Shown here piece by piece: positions 43,172 to 50,220 of a stretch of DNA of 64,000 nt. The DNA is from Clostridia bacterium. GTDB taxonomy: Bacteria; Bacillota; Clostridia; Christensenellales; Borkfalkiaceae. Location: positions 1-64,000 of the forward strand of contig JAFQMD010000008.1 in the NCBI GenBank assembly GCA_017396365.1, given 5' to 3'. Under the pieces are notes generated by a model. That model saw nothing but the letters and a program-made list of their open reading frames with translations. It was not told where the DNA came from and made no database searches. The stretch's first letter is position 1; each line of letters opens with the position of its first letter. A program made the position numbers and the translations under genes.

Positions 43172-44038
43172 GTGCAGGATAAAAATTACCAAACGCCGAG
43201 TTTAAGCGTTAAACAACTTAATGATTACGACGGGTTGAAAGTGGTAGAACTCAGTATCAGCGACGTTTTTCCCAACCCAAATCAACCGAGAAAAAATTTT
43301 GATAAAACGGCGCTTTACGAACTCGCCGAGTCAATTAAAACTCACGGCATAATTCAACCTATCGTAGTTTCTAAATCGGGTAATAAATTTATGATTATCG
43401 CAGGCGAAAGAAGATTTCGCGCAAGCAAACTTGCCGAACAAAAAACTATCCCTGCAATTATAAAAGATTACGACGATAAAAAAATTAAAGAGATTGCAAT
43501 TATAGAAAACTTGCAAAGAGAAAATTTAAACCCCATTGAAGCGGCAAACGCTATGAAAAAACTTATGGAAGAATATTCTCTTACGCAAGAAGAACTTGCA
43601 GAACGGCTTGGTAAAAGTCGTTCGTCAGTAGCAAACACCTTGCGACTTTTAACTCTGTCGCAACCCGTTATACAACTCGTTGAAAAAGGCAATCTTTCGC
43701 AAGGACATGCAAGGGCGCTTGTAACGTTACCTAAACGCGAACAAGAAAAACTTGCTCTTAAAACGGTTGAAAAAGGGCTCAGCGTAAGAGAAGTTGAAAA
43801 ATTAGTCAAAAAGATTTTAGACCCCGAAAGCCAAAAACCGCAAAAGGCAAAGCGCAGTCATTCGGTTGAACTTAAAAATATGATAGAGCGTATGCAACGA
43901 GTTTTCGGCACTAAAATTTCGGCAATAGGCAACGACAACAAAGGAAGAATTTACGTCGATTATTTTACTCGCGACGACTTAGATAGAATAAGCGACCTTT
44001 TATCCGTTTTGGAAAAAGACGCCGAAAAGAACTCATAA
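43172..44038 (+). CDS. parB: ParB/Spo0J/Noc-family chromosome partition protein
   Basis: 288 residues. The CTPase domain contains IAGERRFRAS (Box II-type) and ENLQRENLNPIEAANAM; the helix-turn-helix follows at LTQEELAERLGKSRSSVANTLRLL (key part RLGKSRSSVANTLRLL). The C-terminal part is a dimerisation region. ParB loads onto parS sites as a CTP-dependent clamp. The start is GTG with AGGAGAAAGAACG upstream. There is no parA next to it, and no exact parS (TGTTTCACGTGAAACA) was seen. It could also be the related Noc protein. Confidence 0.88.
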   Translation: MQDKNYQTPSLSVKQLNDYDGLKVVELSISDVFPNPNQPRKNFDKTALYELAESIKTHGIIQPIVVSKSGNKFMIIAGERRFRASKLAEQKTIPAIIKDYDDKKIKEIAIIENLQRENLNPIEAANAMKKLMEEYSLTQEELAERLGKSRSSVANTLRLLTLSQPVIQLVEKGNLSQGHARALVTLPKREQEKLALKTVEKGLSVREVEKLVKKILDPESQKPQKAKRSHSVELKNMIERMQRVFGTKISAIGNDNKGRIYVDYFTRDDLDRISDLLSVLEKDAEKNS

Positions 44039-44045
44039 AGGCTTA

Positions 44046-44059
44046 ATAATCGACTTATA
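44046..44059 (-). repeat. Dispersed 14-mer hairpin motif, copy 3
   Basis: Exact TATAAGTCGATTAT on the minus strand, in the 30-base gap between parB and the Mrr-like gene; it occupies most of the region expected to hold the ribosome binding site. Confidence 0.6.
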
Positions 44060-44068
44060 CGGCAGTTT

Positions 44069-44554
44069 ATGGATAAAATTTTAGCAAATGCAAATTTTTT
44101 TAAAGACGCTTTTCCCGTTCTTTTAGTTTTTTTAGGAATAGTCGTTTTTTCGTTTATAATAACGCTTATAATCAAAAAATATAAGTGGTCGCTTTTTAGA
44201 ATTGACAGGATGAAAGGCGACGAGTTTGAAGATTTTATTAAAGAAATCTACGAACTTTTAGGTTATAAAGTGGTAAAGACTAAAAAGAGCGGAGACCAAG
44301 GCATTGATTTAATCGTAAAAAAATTATTCAAAAAGACGGGAATACAGTTAAAACGGTATTCTTCTTCGGTTGGAAATTCGGCGGTTCAAGAAGCGGTAGC
44401 AGGTAAAAAATATTATAAATTAGATAGAGTTTGCGTGCTTACAAATCAGACTTTTACAAAGTCTGCCGTTGCGCTTGCAAAAGCAAACGGAGTTATTTTG
44501 ATAGATAGAGACGGCTTGAAAAAACTTATTAAAAAGGCAAAGAAAAAAAGGTAA
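44069..44554 (+). CDS. Membrane-anchored Mrr-like restriction endonuclease domain protein
   Basis: 161 residues. One N-terminal helix (about 13-33) anchors a cytoplasmic PD-(D/E)XK domain of the Mrr_cat type: GDEFEDFIKEIYELLGYKV, then KSGDQGIDLIV (catalytic Asp) and GIQLKRYS (QxK). Mrr-type nucleases cut modified or foreign DNA, but small membrane-tethered forms have no assigned role. No methyltransferase is nearby. No good ribosome binding site is seen; it may depend on coupling to parB. The next gene begins three bases after its stop. Confidence 0.83.
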   Translation: MDKILANANFFKDAFPVLLVFLGIVVFSFIITLIIKKYKWSLFRIDRMKGDEFEDFIKEIYELLGYKVVKTKKSGDQGIDLIVKKLFKKTGIQLKRYSSSVGNSAVQEAVAGKKYYKLDRVCVLTNQTFTKSAVALAKANGVILIDRDGLKKLIKKAKKKR

Positions 44555-44557
44555 TTT

Positions 44558-44803
44558 ATGAAAAAGATTTTGGCTATTTTAACGGCAAGTTGTATGCTTT
44601 TGCTCTCGTCTTGCGCGCTTTTCGGCGTAAGGGAACACGACCACGTTTTTGACGGGGACTGGATTACTACGGGCGGATATCACTATAAAAATTGCTCGTA
44701 TAACGGATGCAAAGAGCAAACGGAAAAAGAAACTCATACGTTTAAAAACGGCAAGTGCGAGATTTGTGGATATAGTCAACAATCTATTGCTCCAAAAGAC
44801 TAA
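44558..44803 (+). CDS. Small Cys/His lipoprotein
   Basis: 81 residues. Signal peptide with lipobox LSSC (Cys19). The mature part, HDHVFDGDWITTGGYHYKNC and then CKEQTEKETHTFKNGKCEICG (in short: H-rich strand, CxxxxC, HTFKNGKCEICGY), resembles one unit of the Cys/His repeats in the giant lipoprotein and the N-terminus of the LRR lipoprotein at 56097. Four mature Cys and several His could bind a metal (inference). It follows the Mrr-like gene by three bases, so they share a transcript. Confidence 0.75.
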   Translation: MKKILAILTASCMLLLSSCALFGVREHDHVFDGDWITTGGYHYKNCSYNGCKEQTEKETHTFKNGKCEICGYSQQSIAPKD

Positions 44804-44840
44804 AAGTTTTTTATAGTAAGATATAAAATGATATAAAATT

Positions 44841-44868
44841 AGCGCCGAGCGAAAATTCGCTCGGCGCT
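44841..44868 (+). terminator. Terminator 1 after the small lipoprotein gene
   Basis: AGCGCCGAGCGAA (44841-44853) pairs with TTCGCTCGGCGCT (44856-44868). The T tail is weak (TAAAATTTT). Confidence 0.7.
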
Positions 44869-44877
44869 TAAAATTTT

Positions 44878-44921
44878 GCGCGGAAAAAACAAAATCTATC
44901 TGAAGGTATCCGCGCTTTTTT
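44878..44921 (+). terminator. Terminator 2 after the small lipoprotein gene
   Basis: GCGCGG (44878-44883) pairs with CCGCGC (44910-44915), followed by TTTTTT. The loop is long (26 bases). Confidence 0.55.
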
Positions 44922-44946
44922 GCTATAAATTTTATAAATATCCGCC

Positions 44947-44960
44947 TATAAGTTGATTTT
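44947..44960 (+). repeat. Dispersed 14-mer hairpin motif, one-mismatch copy
   Basis: TATAAGTTGATTTT, one mismatch to the consensus, between the terminators and the structured element at 45003. Confidence 0.45.
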
Positions 44961-45002
44961 TAAACAATTTGCTTTGGTGTGTTTTTTATACCCCTATCGA
45001 GT

Positions 45003-45264
45003 AGCATTTAAAGGCTTAGATGCGAGGTAGGCTAGGCTCACTTTAAGGCACAAGACACAATAGACCTTGTTGGTCATTGTGTTTTGGGGCTTAAAGTAGA
45101 AACAAAGCATACCGAAGTATATAAGACTTTAAAGTATTTAAAGGCTTAGATGCGAGTTAGCCAAGGCTCGTAAGACTTTTACGGATGGGATAGACCTTGT
45201 TGGTCATCCCAGTCGGAAAAGGATTACAGTTAACGCAGGCTAACGAAGTATATAAGACTTTAAA
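45003..45264 (+). repeat. Structured dispersed element, locus 4 (two tandem copies)
   Basis: Copies at 45003-45132 and 45130-45264. Both begin ATTTAAAGGCTTAGATGCGAG and end CGAAGTATATAAGACTTTAA. Copy 1's long stem is ACTTTAAG (45040-45047) with CTTAAAGT (45090-45097) and ACACAAT (45055-45061) with ATTGTGT (45076-45082); copy 2 has GGGAT (45187-45191) with ATCCC (45206-45210). Both share GACC-TTGTT-GGTC. The right end touches the iscU stop codon. No protein is encoded in 44804-45264. Confidence 0.82.
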
Positions 45265-45669
45265 TTAAACGTACTTTTCTTCAGTATTCTCTACTTTAAT
45301 TCCGTTTTTCTTATTTTGATAATCTTCAATGGCAGCCTTAATTGCCTCTTCGGCGAGAACTGAACAGTGTATCTTTTGCGGTGGTAAGCCTTCAAGCGTT
45401 TCAACAACCTTTTTGTTGGTAATTTTAAGCGCTTCTTCAATGGTTAAACCGATAATCATATCGGTTGCGGTGGACGACGTAGCGATTGCCGCAGCGCATC
45501 CAAAAGTTTTAAACTTTGCGTCAACGATAACGTCGTTTTCTATTTTTAAAGTTATTTGCATTATATCGCCACAAGATGCGTTGCCAACTTTTCCAAGTCC
45601 GTCGCAGTTTTCAATTTCGCCTACGTTTTTGGGGTTTCTAAACGCTTCCATTACTTTTTCGTTATACAT
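45265..45669 (-). CDS. iscU: Iron-sulfur cluster scaffold protein (IscU/NifU N-terminal type)
   Basis: 134 residues. Three conserved Cys ligands at 33 (ASCGD), 58 (FGCAAA) and 102 (HCSVLAEEAI), with Asp35 nearby. It receives sulfur from IscS and iron to build 2Fe-2S and 4Fe-4S clusters. It overlaps iscS by eight bases with GGAGAAG upstream of its ATG. It is the last gene of iscR-iscS-iscU. No hscA, hscB or fdx follows, as is common in Clostridia. Confidence 0.93.
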   Translation of the reverse strand: MYNEKVMEAFRNPKNVGEIENCDGLGKVGNASCGDIMQITLKIENDVIVDAKFKTFGCAAAIATSSTATDMIIGLTIEEALKITNKKVVETLEGLPPQKIHCSVLAEEAIKAAIEDYQNKKNGIKVENTEEKYV

Positions 45670-46849
45670 TTTTATCTTCTCCTTTAAGGTTAAAAAGTGG
45701 GGACATTTCCCTAAGTCTTGCTATCGTTGATTTTAAAGTATCTACAACGTAATCAACTTCTTCCATCGTGTTTTCTTTGCCGAACGAAAATCTAATAGTG
45801 CCGTGCGCCTTTTCTTCGGAAAGACCGATTGCAAGAAGAACGTGCGACGGCTCGAGCGAACCCGACGAACACGCCGAACCCGACGAAACGGCAATTCCAT
45901 CCATATCTAAACTGAAAAGTATAGACTCGCCTTCAATAAATTCAAAAGAAAAATCGGCGTTTGACGGAAGTCTTTTACTAAAATCTCTTGCACCGTTAAG
46001 TTTTACAAACGGAATTTCTTTTTCTACCCTTTCGACAAATCTATCGCGAAGTTTTGCAACGTACTCGTTGTCTTTTGCCATACTTTCTTTGGTGAGCCTA
46101 AGCGCTTCGGCAAAACCGACTACGCCCGGAACGTTAGTCGTTCCACCACGGCGAGTTCTCTCTTGGTGACCGCCCGAAATGAGCCTTGCCATAGGTATTC
46201 CGTTTTTGATATAAAGCGCGCCAACGCCTTTTGGTCCGTTAAATTTATGCGCCGAGAAAGAAAGCATGTCCACGCCGAGAGTTGCAACGTTTACGTCTAT
46301 CGCGCCCATTGCTTGAACGGCGTCGGTATGCACGAGTATTCCGTGTTCTTTTGCTATTTTTACAATTTCCGAAATAGGCTCTATCGTGCCGATTTCGTTG
46401 TTTGCGTACATACAAGAAATAAGTATGGTATTTGGGCGAATAGCATTTTTAAGTTCTTCTAAGTCAATAAAACCTTGCTCGTCAACGCCGATATAACTAA
46501 ATTCTACCCCTTCTTTTTCAAGTTCCTTTGCAGTAGAGAGCATTGCGGCGTGCTCGATACAACTTATAATAACGTGATTGCCCTTTTCTTTAAGCGCCTT
46601 AACCGCTCCGCGAAGAGCCCAGTTGTCGCTTTCCGTTCCGCCCGACGTAAAATAGATTTCGTTGGGTTTTGCGCCGATAAGTTTTGCTATTGAATCGCGC
46701 GCTGTGTCAACGGCTTTTTGGGCGTCTCTGCCGTAGCCGTGCTGACTGTTGGCGTTGCCGTAAACGTCCAAAAAATATGGCGTCATCTTTTCAAAAACAC
46801 GCTTGTCTAAACTCGTCGTCGCAGCGTGGTCAAGATAAATTCTTCTCAT
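45662..46849 (-). CDS. iscS: Cysteine desulfurase
   Basis: 395 residues, fold-type I PLP enzyme. PLP-Lys202 lies in SFSAHKFNGPKGVG, and the catalytic Cys327 in SSGSACSSGS on the mobile loop. The CSSGSLEPSHVL form groups it with the IscS/NifS class rather than SufS. It supplies sulfur to IscU and possibly to tRNA thiolation enzymes such as the TtcA-like protein at 14.7 kb. It overlaps iscR by one base (TAATG) and iscU by eight, so the three are tightly coupled. Confidence 0.94.
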   Translation of the reverse strand: MRRIYLDHAATTSLDKRVFEKMTPYFLDVYGNANSQHGYGRDAQKAVDTARDSIAKLIGAKPNEIYFTSGGTESDNWALRGAVKALKEKGNHVIISCIEHAAMLSTAKELEKEGVEFSYIGVDEQGFIDLEELKNAIRPNTILISCMYANNEIGTIEPISEIVKIAKEHGILVHTDAVQAMGAIDVNVATLGVDMLSFSAHKFNGPKGVGALYIKNGIPMARLISGGHQERTRRGGTTNVPGVVGFAEALRLTKESMAKDNEYVAKLRDRFVERVEKEIPFVKLNGARDFSKRLPSNADFSFEFIEGESILFSLDMDGIAVSSGSACSSGSLEPSHVLLAIGLSEEKAHGTIRFSFGKENTMEEVDYVVDTLKSTIARLREMSPLFNLKGEDKNV

Positions 46850-47241
46850 TATATAACCTTGCCTTCGGAGATATCTTTTAAGGTAACTCCGTCTAAAATT
46901 TGGTTTATGCCGTCAAAAAGTTTTTTCCACAGTTTAGAAGACGGGCAACAGCAACCTTGTTTTGCAACGCAGTCAATAATTTCCATATTGTCTTCTTCGA
47001 GCGCTCTAACAACTTCGCCCATGCGAATTTCGTCCGCCGAGCGAGAAAGCGAGTAGCCCCCGTTTGCGCCACGAGTCGCCGTAACCACGCCAACGTCAGA
47101 TAAAATTTTAAGCACTTTTTCGAGATATTTGCTCGAAACCCCCGTGCATTTTTCGAGTTCTTTTGCCGAAACGGGCTGGGTTTTTACTGCCAAAAAGGAT
47201 AAAATTTGCACTCCGTAATGGGTTTTTGATGAAATTTTCAT
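46849..47241 (-). CDS. iscR: Rrf2-family regulator IscR
   Basis: 130 residues. Winged-helix N-terminus (THYGVQILSFLAV, KYLEKVLKILSDVGVV, RGANGGYSLSR) followed by four Cys (91, 97, 98, 99). In IscR three Cys and a His bind a 2Fe-2S cluster. The cluster state sets repression of the isc operon. GGAGAAAC precedes the ATG. An inverted repeat after the promoter is its likely binding site. Confidence 0.92.
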   Translation of the reverse strand: MKISSKTHYGVQILSFLAVKTQPVSAKELEKCTGVSSKYLEKVLKILSDVGVVTATRGANGGYSLSRSADEIRMGEVVRALEEDNMEIIDCVAKQGCCCPSSKLWKKLFDGINQILDGVTLKDISEGKVI

Positions 47242-47291
47242 TGCGGTTTCTCCTTTTTTGTAAAATTAGTGGAAATTTAACGGTTTTTAAT

Positions 47292-47310
47292 TCCTACCGT
47301 TTTGGTAGGA
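47292..47310. promoter_or_regulatory. Predicted IscR operator
   Basis: TCCTACC (47292-47298), GTTTT, GGTAGGA (47304-47310), located just downstream of the -10 where a bound repressor would block transcription. Confidence 0.78.
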
Positions 47311-47321
47311 TTTCCTTGTAT

Positions 47322-47350
47322 ATTATATATCCAACTTTGCTCCTTGTCAA
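47322..47350 (-). promoter_or_regulatory. Promoter of the isc operon
   Basis: Minus strand TTGACA (47345-47350), 17-base spacer, TATAAT (47322-47327), a full consensus match. Confidence 0.88.
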
Positions 47351-47398
47351 CCGTTTAATATATAAAATATTAAAAGTTTTTCAAGTTTAAAAAACAAC

Positions 47399-47427
47399 TT
47401 GCTATAAGTTGTTTATCGTGTTATAAT
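47399..47427 (+). promoter_or_regulatory. Promoter of the LRR lipoprotein gene
   Basis: TTGCTA (47399-47404), 17-base spacer, TATAAT (47422-47427). The spacer contains a degenerate copy of the 14-mer motif (CTATAAGTTGTTTAT). Confidence 0.55.
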
Positions 47428-47478
47428 GAAAAAAAATCGTTGATATAATTACTGTTTTACAAAATATGGAGATTCATT

Positions 47479-49458
47479 ATGAAAAATAACAAAAATTTTA
47501 TTGCTAAAATAGTTTTATTGTGCGCGCTGATTATCTGCGCAATAGGTCTTGTCGCATGTGATTCTTCAGTGCCAGATAAAGATAACTCGTCGGACGTTCC
47601 TACCGACTTATCCGCGTTTTATTACGTAGAAGAAAATTCTCAAATAACTATAACGGGCTTAAAAGATACAACGCTAACAAATATTATAATTCCTGATAGT
47701 GTTACGGCTATAGGTGAACGGGCGTTCTATGATTGCGATAGTTTAACGAGCGTTGAAATTCCTAACAGCGTAACTTCGATTGGTTCTGATGCGTTCGATG
47801 GTTGCATCAATTTAACTTATAACGCAAAAGGCTCTTTAAACTATTTAGGAAATAGTTCTAATCCATATTTGTTTTTGGTAAACTCGGTAAATAAATATAT
47901 AACAACAGCCACGATAGAAGAAAAGTGCAAATTTATAGGTGCTTATGCGTTCGAGAGTTGCGATAGTTTAACGAGCGTTGTAATTGGAGATAGCGTAACT
48001 TCGATTGGTAAGGGTGCGTTCTATTATTGCAGTAGTTTAACGAGCGTTGAAATTCCTAACAGCGTAACTTCGATTGGTAATAGTGCGTTCTCTTCTTGCT
48101 ATAGTTTAACGAGCGTTGTAATCGGAGATAGCGTAACTTCGATTGGTAAGGGTGCGTTCTATTATTGCAGTAGTTTAACGAGCGTGGAAATTCCTAACAG
48201 CGTAACTTCGATTGGTGATTATGCGTTCGAAGATTGCGATAGTTTAACGAGCATAACCGTTGACATAAATAATACTGCTTACAAATCAATTGATGGCAAT
48301 CTATATAGTAAAGACGGGAAAACTCTTATTCAATATACAATAGGCAAAACAGCAACTTCATTTACAATCCCCGACAGCGTAACTTCGATTAGTGAGAGAG
48401 CGTTCTATCATTGCAGTAGTTTAACGAGCGTTGAAATTCCTAACTGCGTAACTTTGATTGGTGATTGGGTGTTCACTTATTGCAATAGTTTAACGAGCGT
48501 TGAAATTCCTAACAGCGTAACTTCGATTGGTGCTCATGCGTTCGAAGATTGCAATAGTTTAACGAGCGTTGTAATCGGAGACAGCGTAACTTCGATTGGT
48601 GATTATGCGTTCGATGGTTGCAATAGTTTAACGAGCGTTGTAATCGGAGATAGCGTAACTTCGATTGGTAGGGGTGCGTTCGAATATTGCAGTAGTTTAA
48701 CGAGCGTTGAAATTCCTAACAGCGTAATTTCGATTGGTGCTTATGCGTTCGAGAGTTGCGATAGTTTAACGAGCGTTGAAATTCCTAACAGCGTAACTTC
48801 GATTGGTGAGGGTGCGTTCAATGGTTGCGATAGTTTAACGAGCGTTGAAATTCCTAACAGCGTAATTTCGATTGGTAAGGAGGCGTTCGAATATTGCGAT
48901 AGTTTAACGAGCATAACCGTTGACATAAATAATACTGCTTACAAATCAATTGATGGCAATCTATATAGTAAAGACGGGGAAACTCTTATTCAATATGCAA
49001 TAGGCAAAACAGCAACTTCATTTACAATCCCCGACAGCGTAACTTCGATTGGTAATAGTGCGTTCGCTGCTTGCTATAGTTTAACGAGCGTTGTAATCGG
49101 AGATAGCGTAACTTCGATTGGTGAGGATGCGTTCGCTGCTTGCTATAGTTTAACGAGCGTTGAAATTCCTAACAGCGTAACTTCGATTGGTGAGGATGCG
49201 TTTGATAGTTGCAGTAGTTTAACGAGCGTTGTAATCGGAGATAGCGTAACTTCGATTGGTAGGGGTGCGTTCGAATATTGCAATAGCCTTACAAGCGTAT
49301 ATTATATGGGGACTGAAGAAGGTTGGGCAAAAATTTCAATAGATGCCCACAATTCAGATTTGACTTTCGCAACGTTTTATTATTACAGCGAAAGTGAACC
49401 AACTTCGTCGGGCAACTATTGGCAATACGACGAAGACGGCAACCCTATACCTTGGTAA
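47479..49458 (+). CDS. BspA-like leucine-rich-repeat lipoprotein
   Basis: 659 residues. Signal peptide with lipobox GLVAC (Cys27). About 20 LRR_5 units of 23 residues run from about residue 70 to 600, each close to the form IGDYAFEDCDSLTSVEIPNSVTS with C and L at fixed positions. Two units are interrupted by an insert DINNTAYKSIDGNLYSKDG. BspA-type LRR proteins bind host or bacterial surfaces. The C-terminus (YYMGTEEGW) closes the solenoid. No sortase motif; it is lipid-anchored. GGAG precedes the ATG. Confidence 0.9.
   Translation: MKNNKNFIAKIVLLCALIICAIGLVACDSSVPDKDNSSDVPTDLSAFYYVEENSQITITGLKDTTLTNIIIPDSVTAIGERAFYDCDSLTSVEIPNSVTSIGSDAFDGCINLTYNAKGSLNYLGNSSNPYLFLVNSVNKYITTATIEEKCKFIGAYAFESCDSLTSVVIGDSVTSIGKGAFYYCSSLTSVEIPNSVTSIGNSAFSSCYSLTSVVIGDSVTSIGKGAFYYCSSLTSVEIPNSVTSIGDYAFEDCDSLTSITVDINNTAYKSIDGNLYSKDGKTLIQYTIGKTATSFTIPDSVTSISERAFYHCSSLTSVEIPNCVTLIGDWVFTYCNSLTSVEIPNSVTSIGAHAFEDCNSLTSVVIGDSVTSIGDYAFDGCNSLTSVVIGDSVTSIGRGAFEYCSSLTSVEIPNSVISIGAYAFESCDSLTSVEIPNSVTSIGEGAFNGCDSLTSVEIPNSVISIGKEAFEYCDSLTSITVDINNTAYKSIDGNLYSKDGETLIQYAIGKTATSFTIPDSVTSIGNSAFAACYSLTSVVIGDSVTSIGEDAFAACYSLTSVEIPNSVTSIGEDAFDSCSSLTSVVIGDSVTSIGRGAFEYCNSLTSVYYMGTEEGWAKISIDAHNSDLTFATFYYYSESEPTSSGNYWQYDEDGNPIPW
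47690..49300 (+). repeat. 69-bp LRR codon repeats with a 150-bp duplicated block
   Basis: Tandem 69-bp units share AGTTTAACGAGCGTT and AGCGTAACTTCGATTGGT. A block at 48241-48390 recurs at 48901-49050, offset 660 bp, with only two or three differences, so part of the array was duplicated recently. Confidence 0.88.
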
Positions 49459-49479
49459 AAAAGATATATAGACAGCAAA

Positions 49480-49516
49480 GCCGAGCCGAGAAAATTTCTC
49501 GGCTCGGCAATTTTTT
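49480..49516 (+). terminator. Terminator after the LRR lipoprotein gene
   Basis: GCCGAGCCGAGAAA (49480-49493) pairs with TTTCTCGGCTCGGC (49495-49508), then AATTTTTTT. Confidence 0.9.
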
Positions 49517-49529
49517 TATAAACCTTTAT

Positions 49530-49555
49530 AAAATAGGTTGAATTTATCCTATTTT
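49530..49555. promoter_or_regulatory. Inverted repeat at the phd promoter
   Basis: AAAATAGG (49530-49537), 10 bases, CCTATTTT (49548-49555). It overlaps the -35 element and the spacer, so it is a plausible site for Phd autorepression. Confidence 0.65.
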
Positions 49556-49565
49556 TGTGTATAAT
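49538..49565 (+). promoter_or_regulatory. Promoter of the phd-doc operon
   Basis: TTGAAT (49538-49543), 16-base spacer, TATAAT (49560-49565). Confidence 0.65.
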
Positions 49566-49587
49566 ATATATTAATAGGAGAAAAATC

Positions 49588-49824
49588 ATGAAAATTGATA
49601 CCAAAAATTTAGTTTCGATAACTGATGCAAACCAAAATTTTTCTAAAATTGCTAAAAAAGTTGAACATGACGGCGAAGTTGTTATTTTGAAAAACAACGA
49701 GCCAAAATTTGTTCTTTCAAAGTTCAATGAAACAGGCAAGGTTGACGAAATTCAAATGCTAACAATTATTGCTAACCTTATTTTAACCGAACATATCAAC
49801 GCTTTTAAGGAACTTGCAAAATGA
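49588..49824 (+). CDS. phd: Antitoxin of the Phd/YefM family
   Basis: 78 residues. The N-terminal DNA-binding part has SITDANQNFSKIAKKVEHDGEVVILKNNEP (key part TDANQNFSKIAKKV), typical of Phd/YefM. The C-terminal 30 residues are the toxin-binding tail. GGAGAAAAATC precedes the ATG at 49588; an ATG at 49555 lies within the promoter. It overlaps the toxin gene by four bases (ATGA). Confidence 0.86.
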   Translation: MKIDTKNLVSITDANQNFSKIAKKVEHDGEVVILKNNEPKFVLSKFNETGKVDEIQMLTIIANLILTEHINAFKELAK

Positions 49825-50198
49825 TTAAATTTGACAAAGAAAAAGTTTTATTACTTCAACAACTTGTAATTGAATCAAGTGGCGGTAGCGCTGGTGTTAG
49901 AGATTTTGGACTTTTAGACTCGGCTATTGAGTCGGCATATCAAACTTTTAGCGGACAAGAATTATACCCAACTAAAGAAGAAAAGGGAGCAAGGCTTGGT
50001 TATAATCTTGTGTCTAACCACGCTTTTGTTGATGGAAATAAAAGAATAGGGCTTCTTGTTATGCTTTCTTTTTTGGCTATCAACGGAATTAACTTAAAAT
50101 ATACCGACGAAGAACTCATTTTTATAGGTCTTTCGCTTGCAGATGGCAAAATGACCTATGAAAAGTTGCTTTCTTGGATAAAAGACCACAAAGTTTAA
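49821..50198 (+). CDS. doc: Doc-family toxin (Fic fold)
   Basis: 125 residues. The Fic/Doc motif HAFVDGNKRIG (67-77) is intact. Doc phosphorylates elongation factor Tu and stops translation; the Phd tail inhibits it. The complete motif suggests an active toxin. It forms a two-gene operon with the antitoxin and is followed 22 bases later by the inositol-phosphatase-like gene, which may share read-through transcription. Confidence 0.9.
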   Translation: MIKFDKEKVLLLQQLVIESSGGSAGVRDFGLLDSAIESAYQTFSGQELYPTKEEKGARLGYNLVSNHAFVDGNKRIGLLVMLSFLAINGINLKYTDEELIFIGLSLADGKMTYEKLLSWIKDHKV

Positions 50199-50220
50199 AC
50201 TTTTATAAAAATTTGATATT

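Noticed and set aside
45003-45264. Pseudoknot between the ACAAGG of hairpin 2 and the CCTTGT of the GACC-TTGTT-GGTC loop
   Set aside because: It fits locus 4 but not the loops CCTTTTT (locus 1) and CCTTTGT (locus 2), or the GAAGG form at locus 3, so it is not supported by covariation.
47690-49300. CRISPR-like 69-bp periodicity
   Set aside because: The repeats are in frame and encode LRR units of a lipoprotein.
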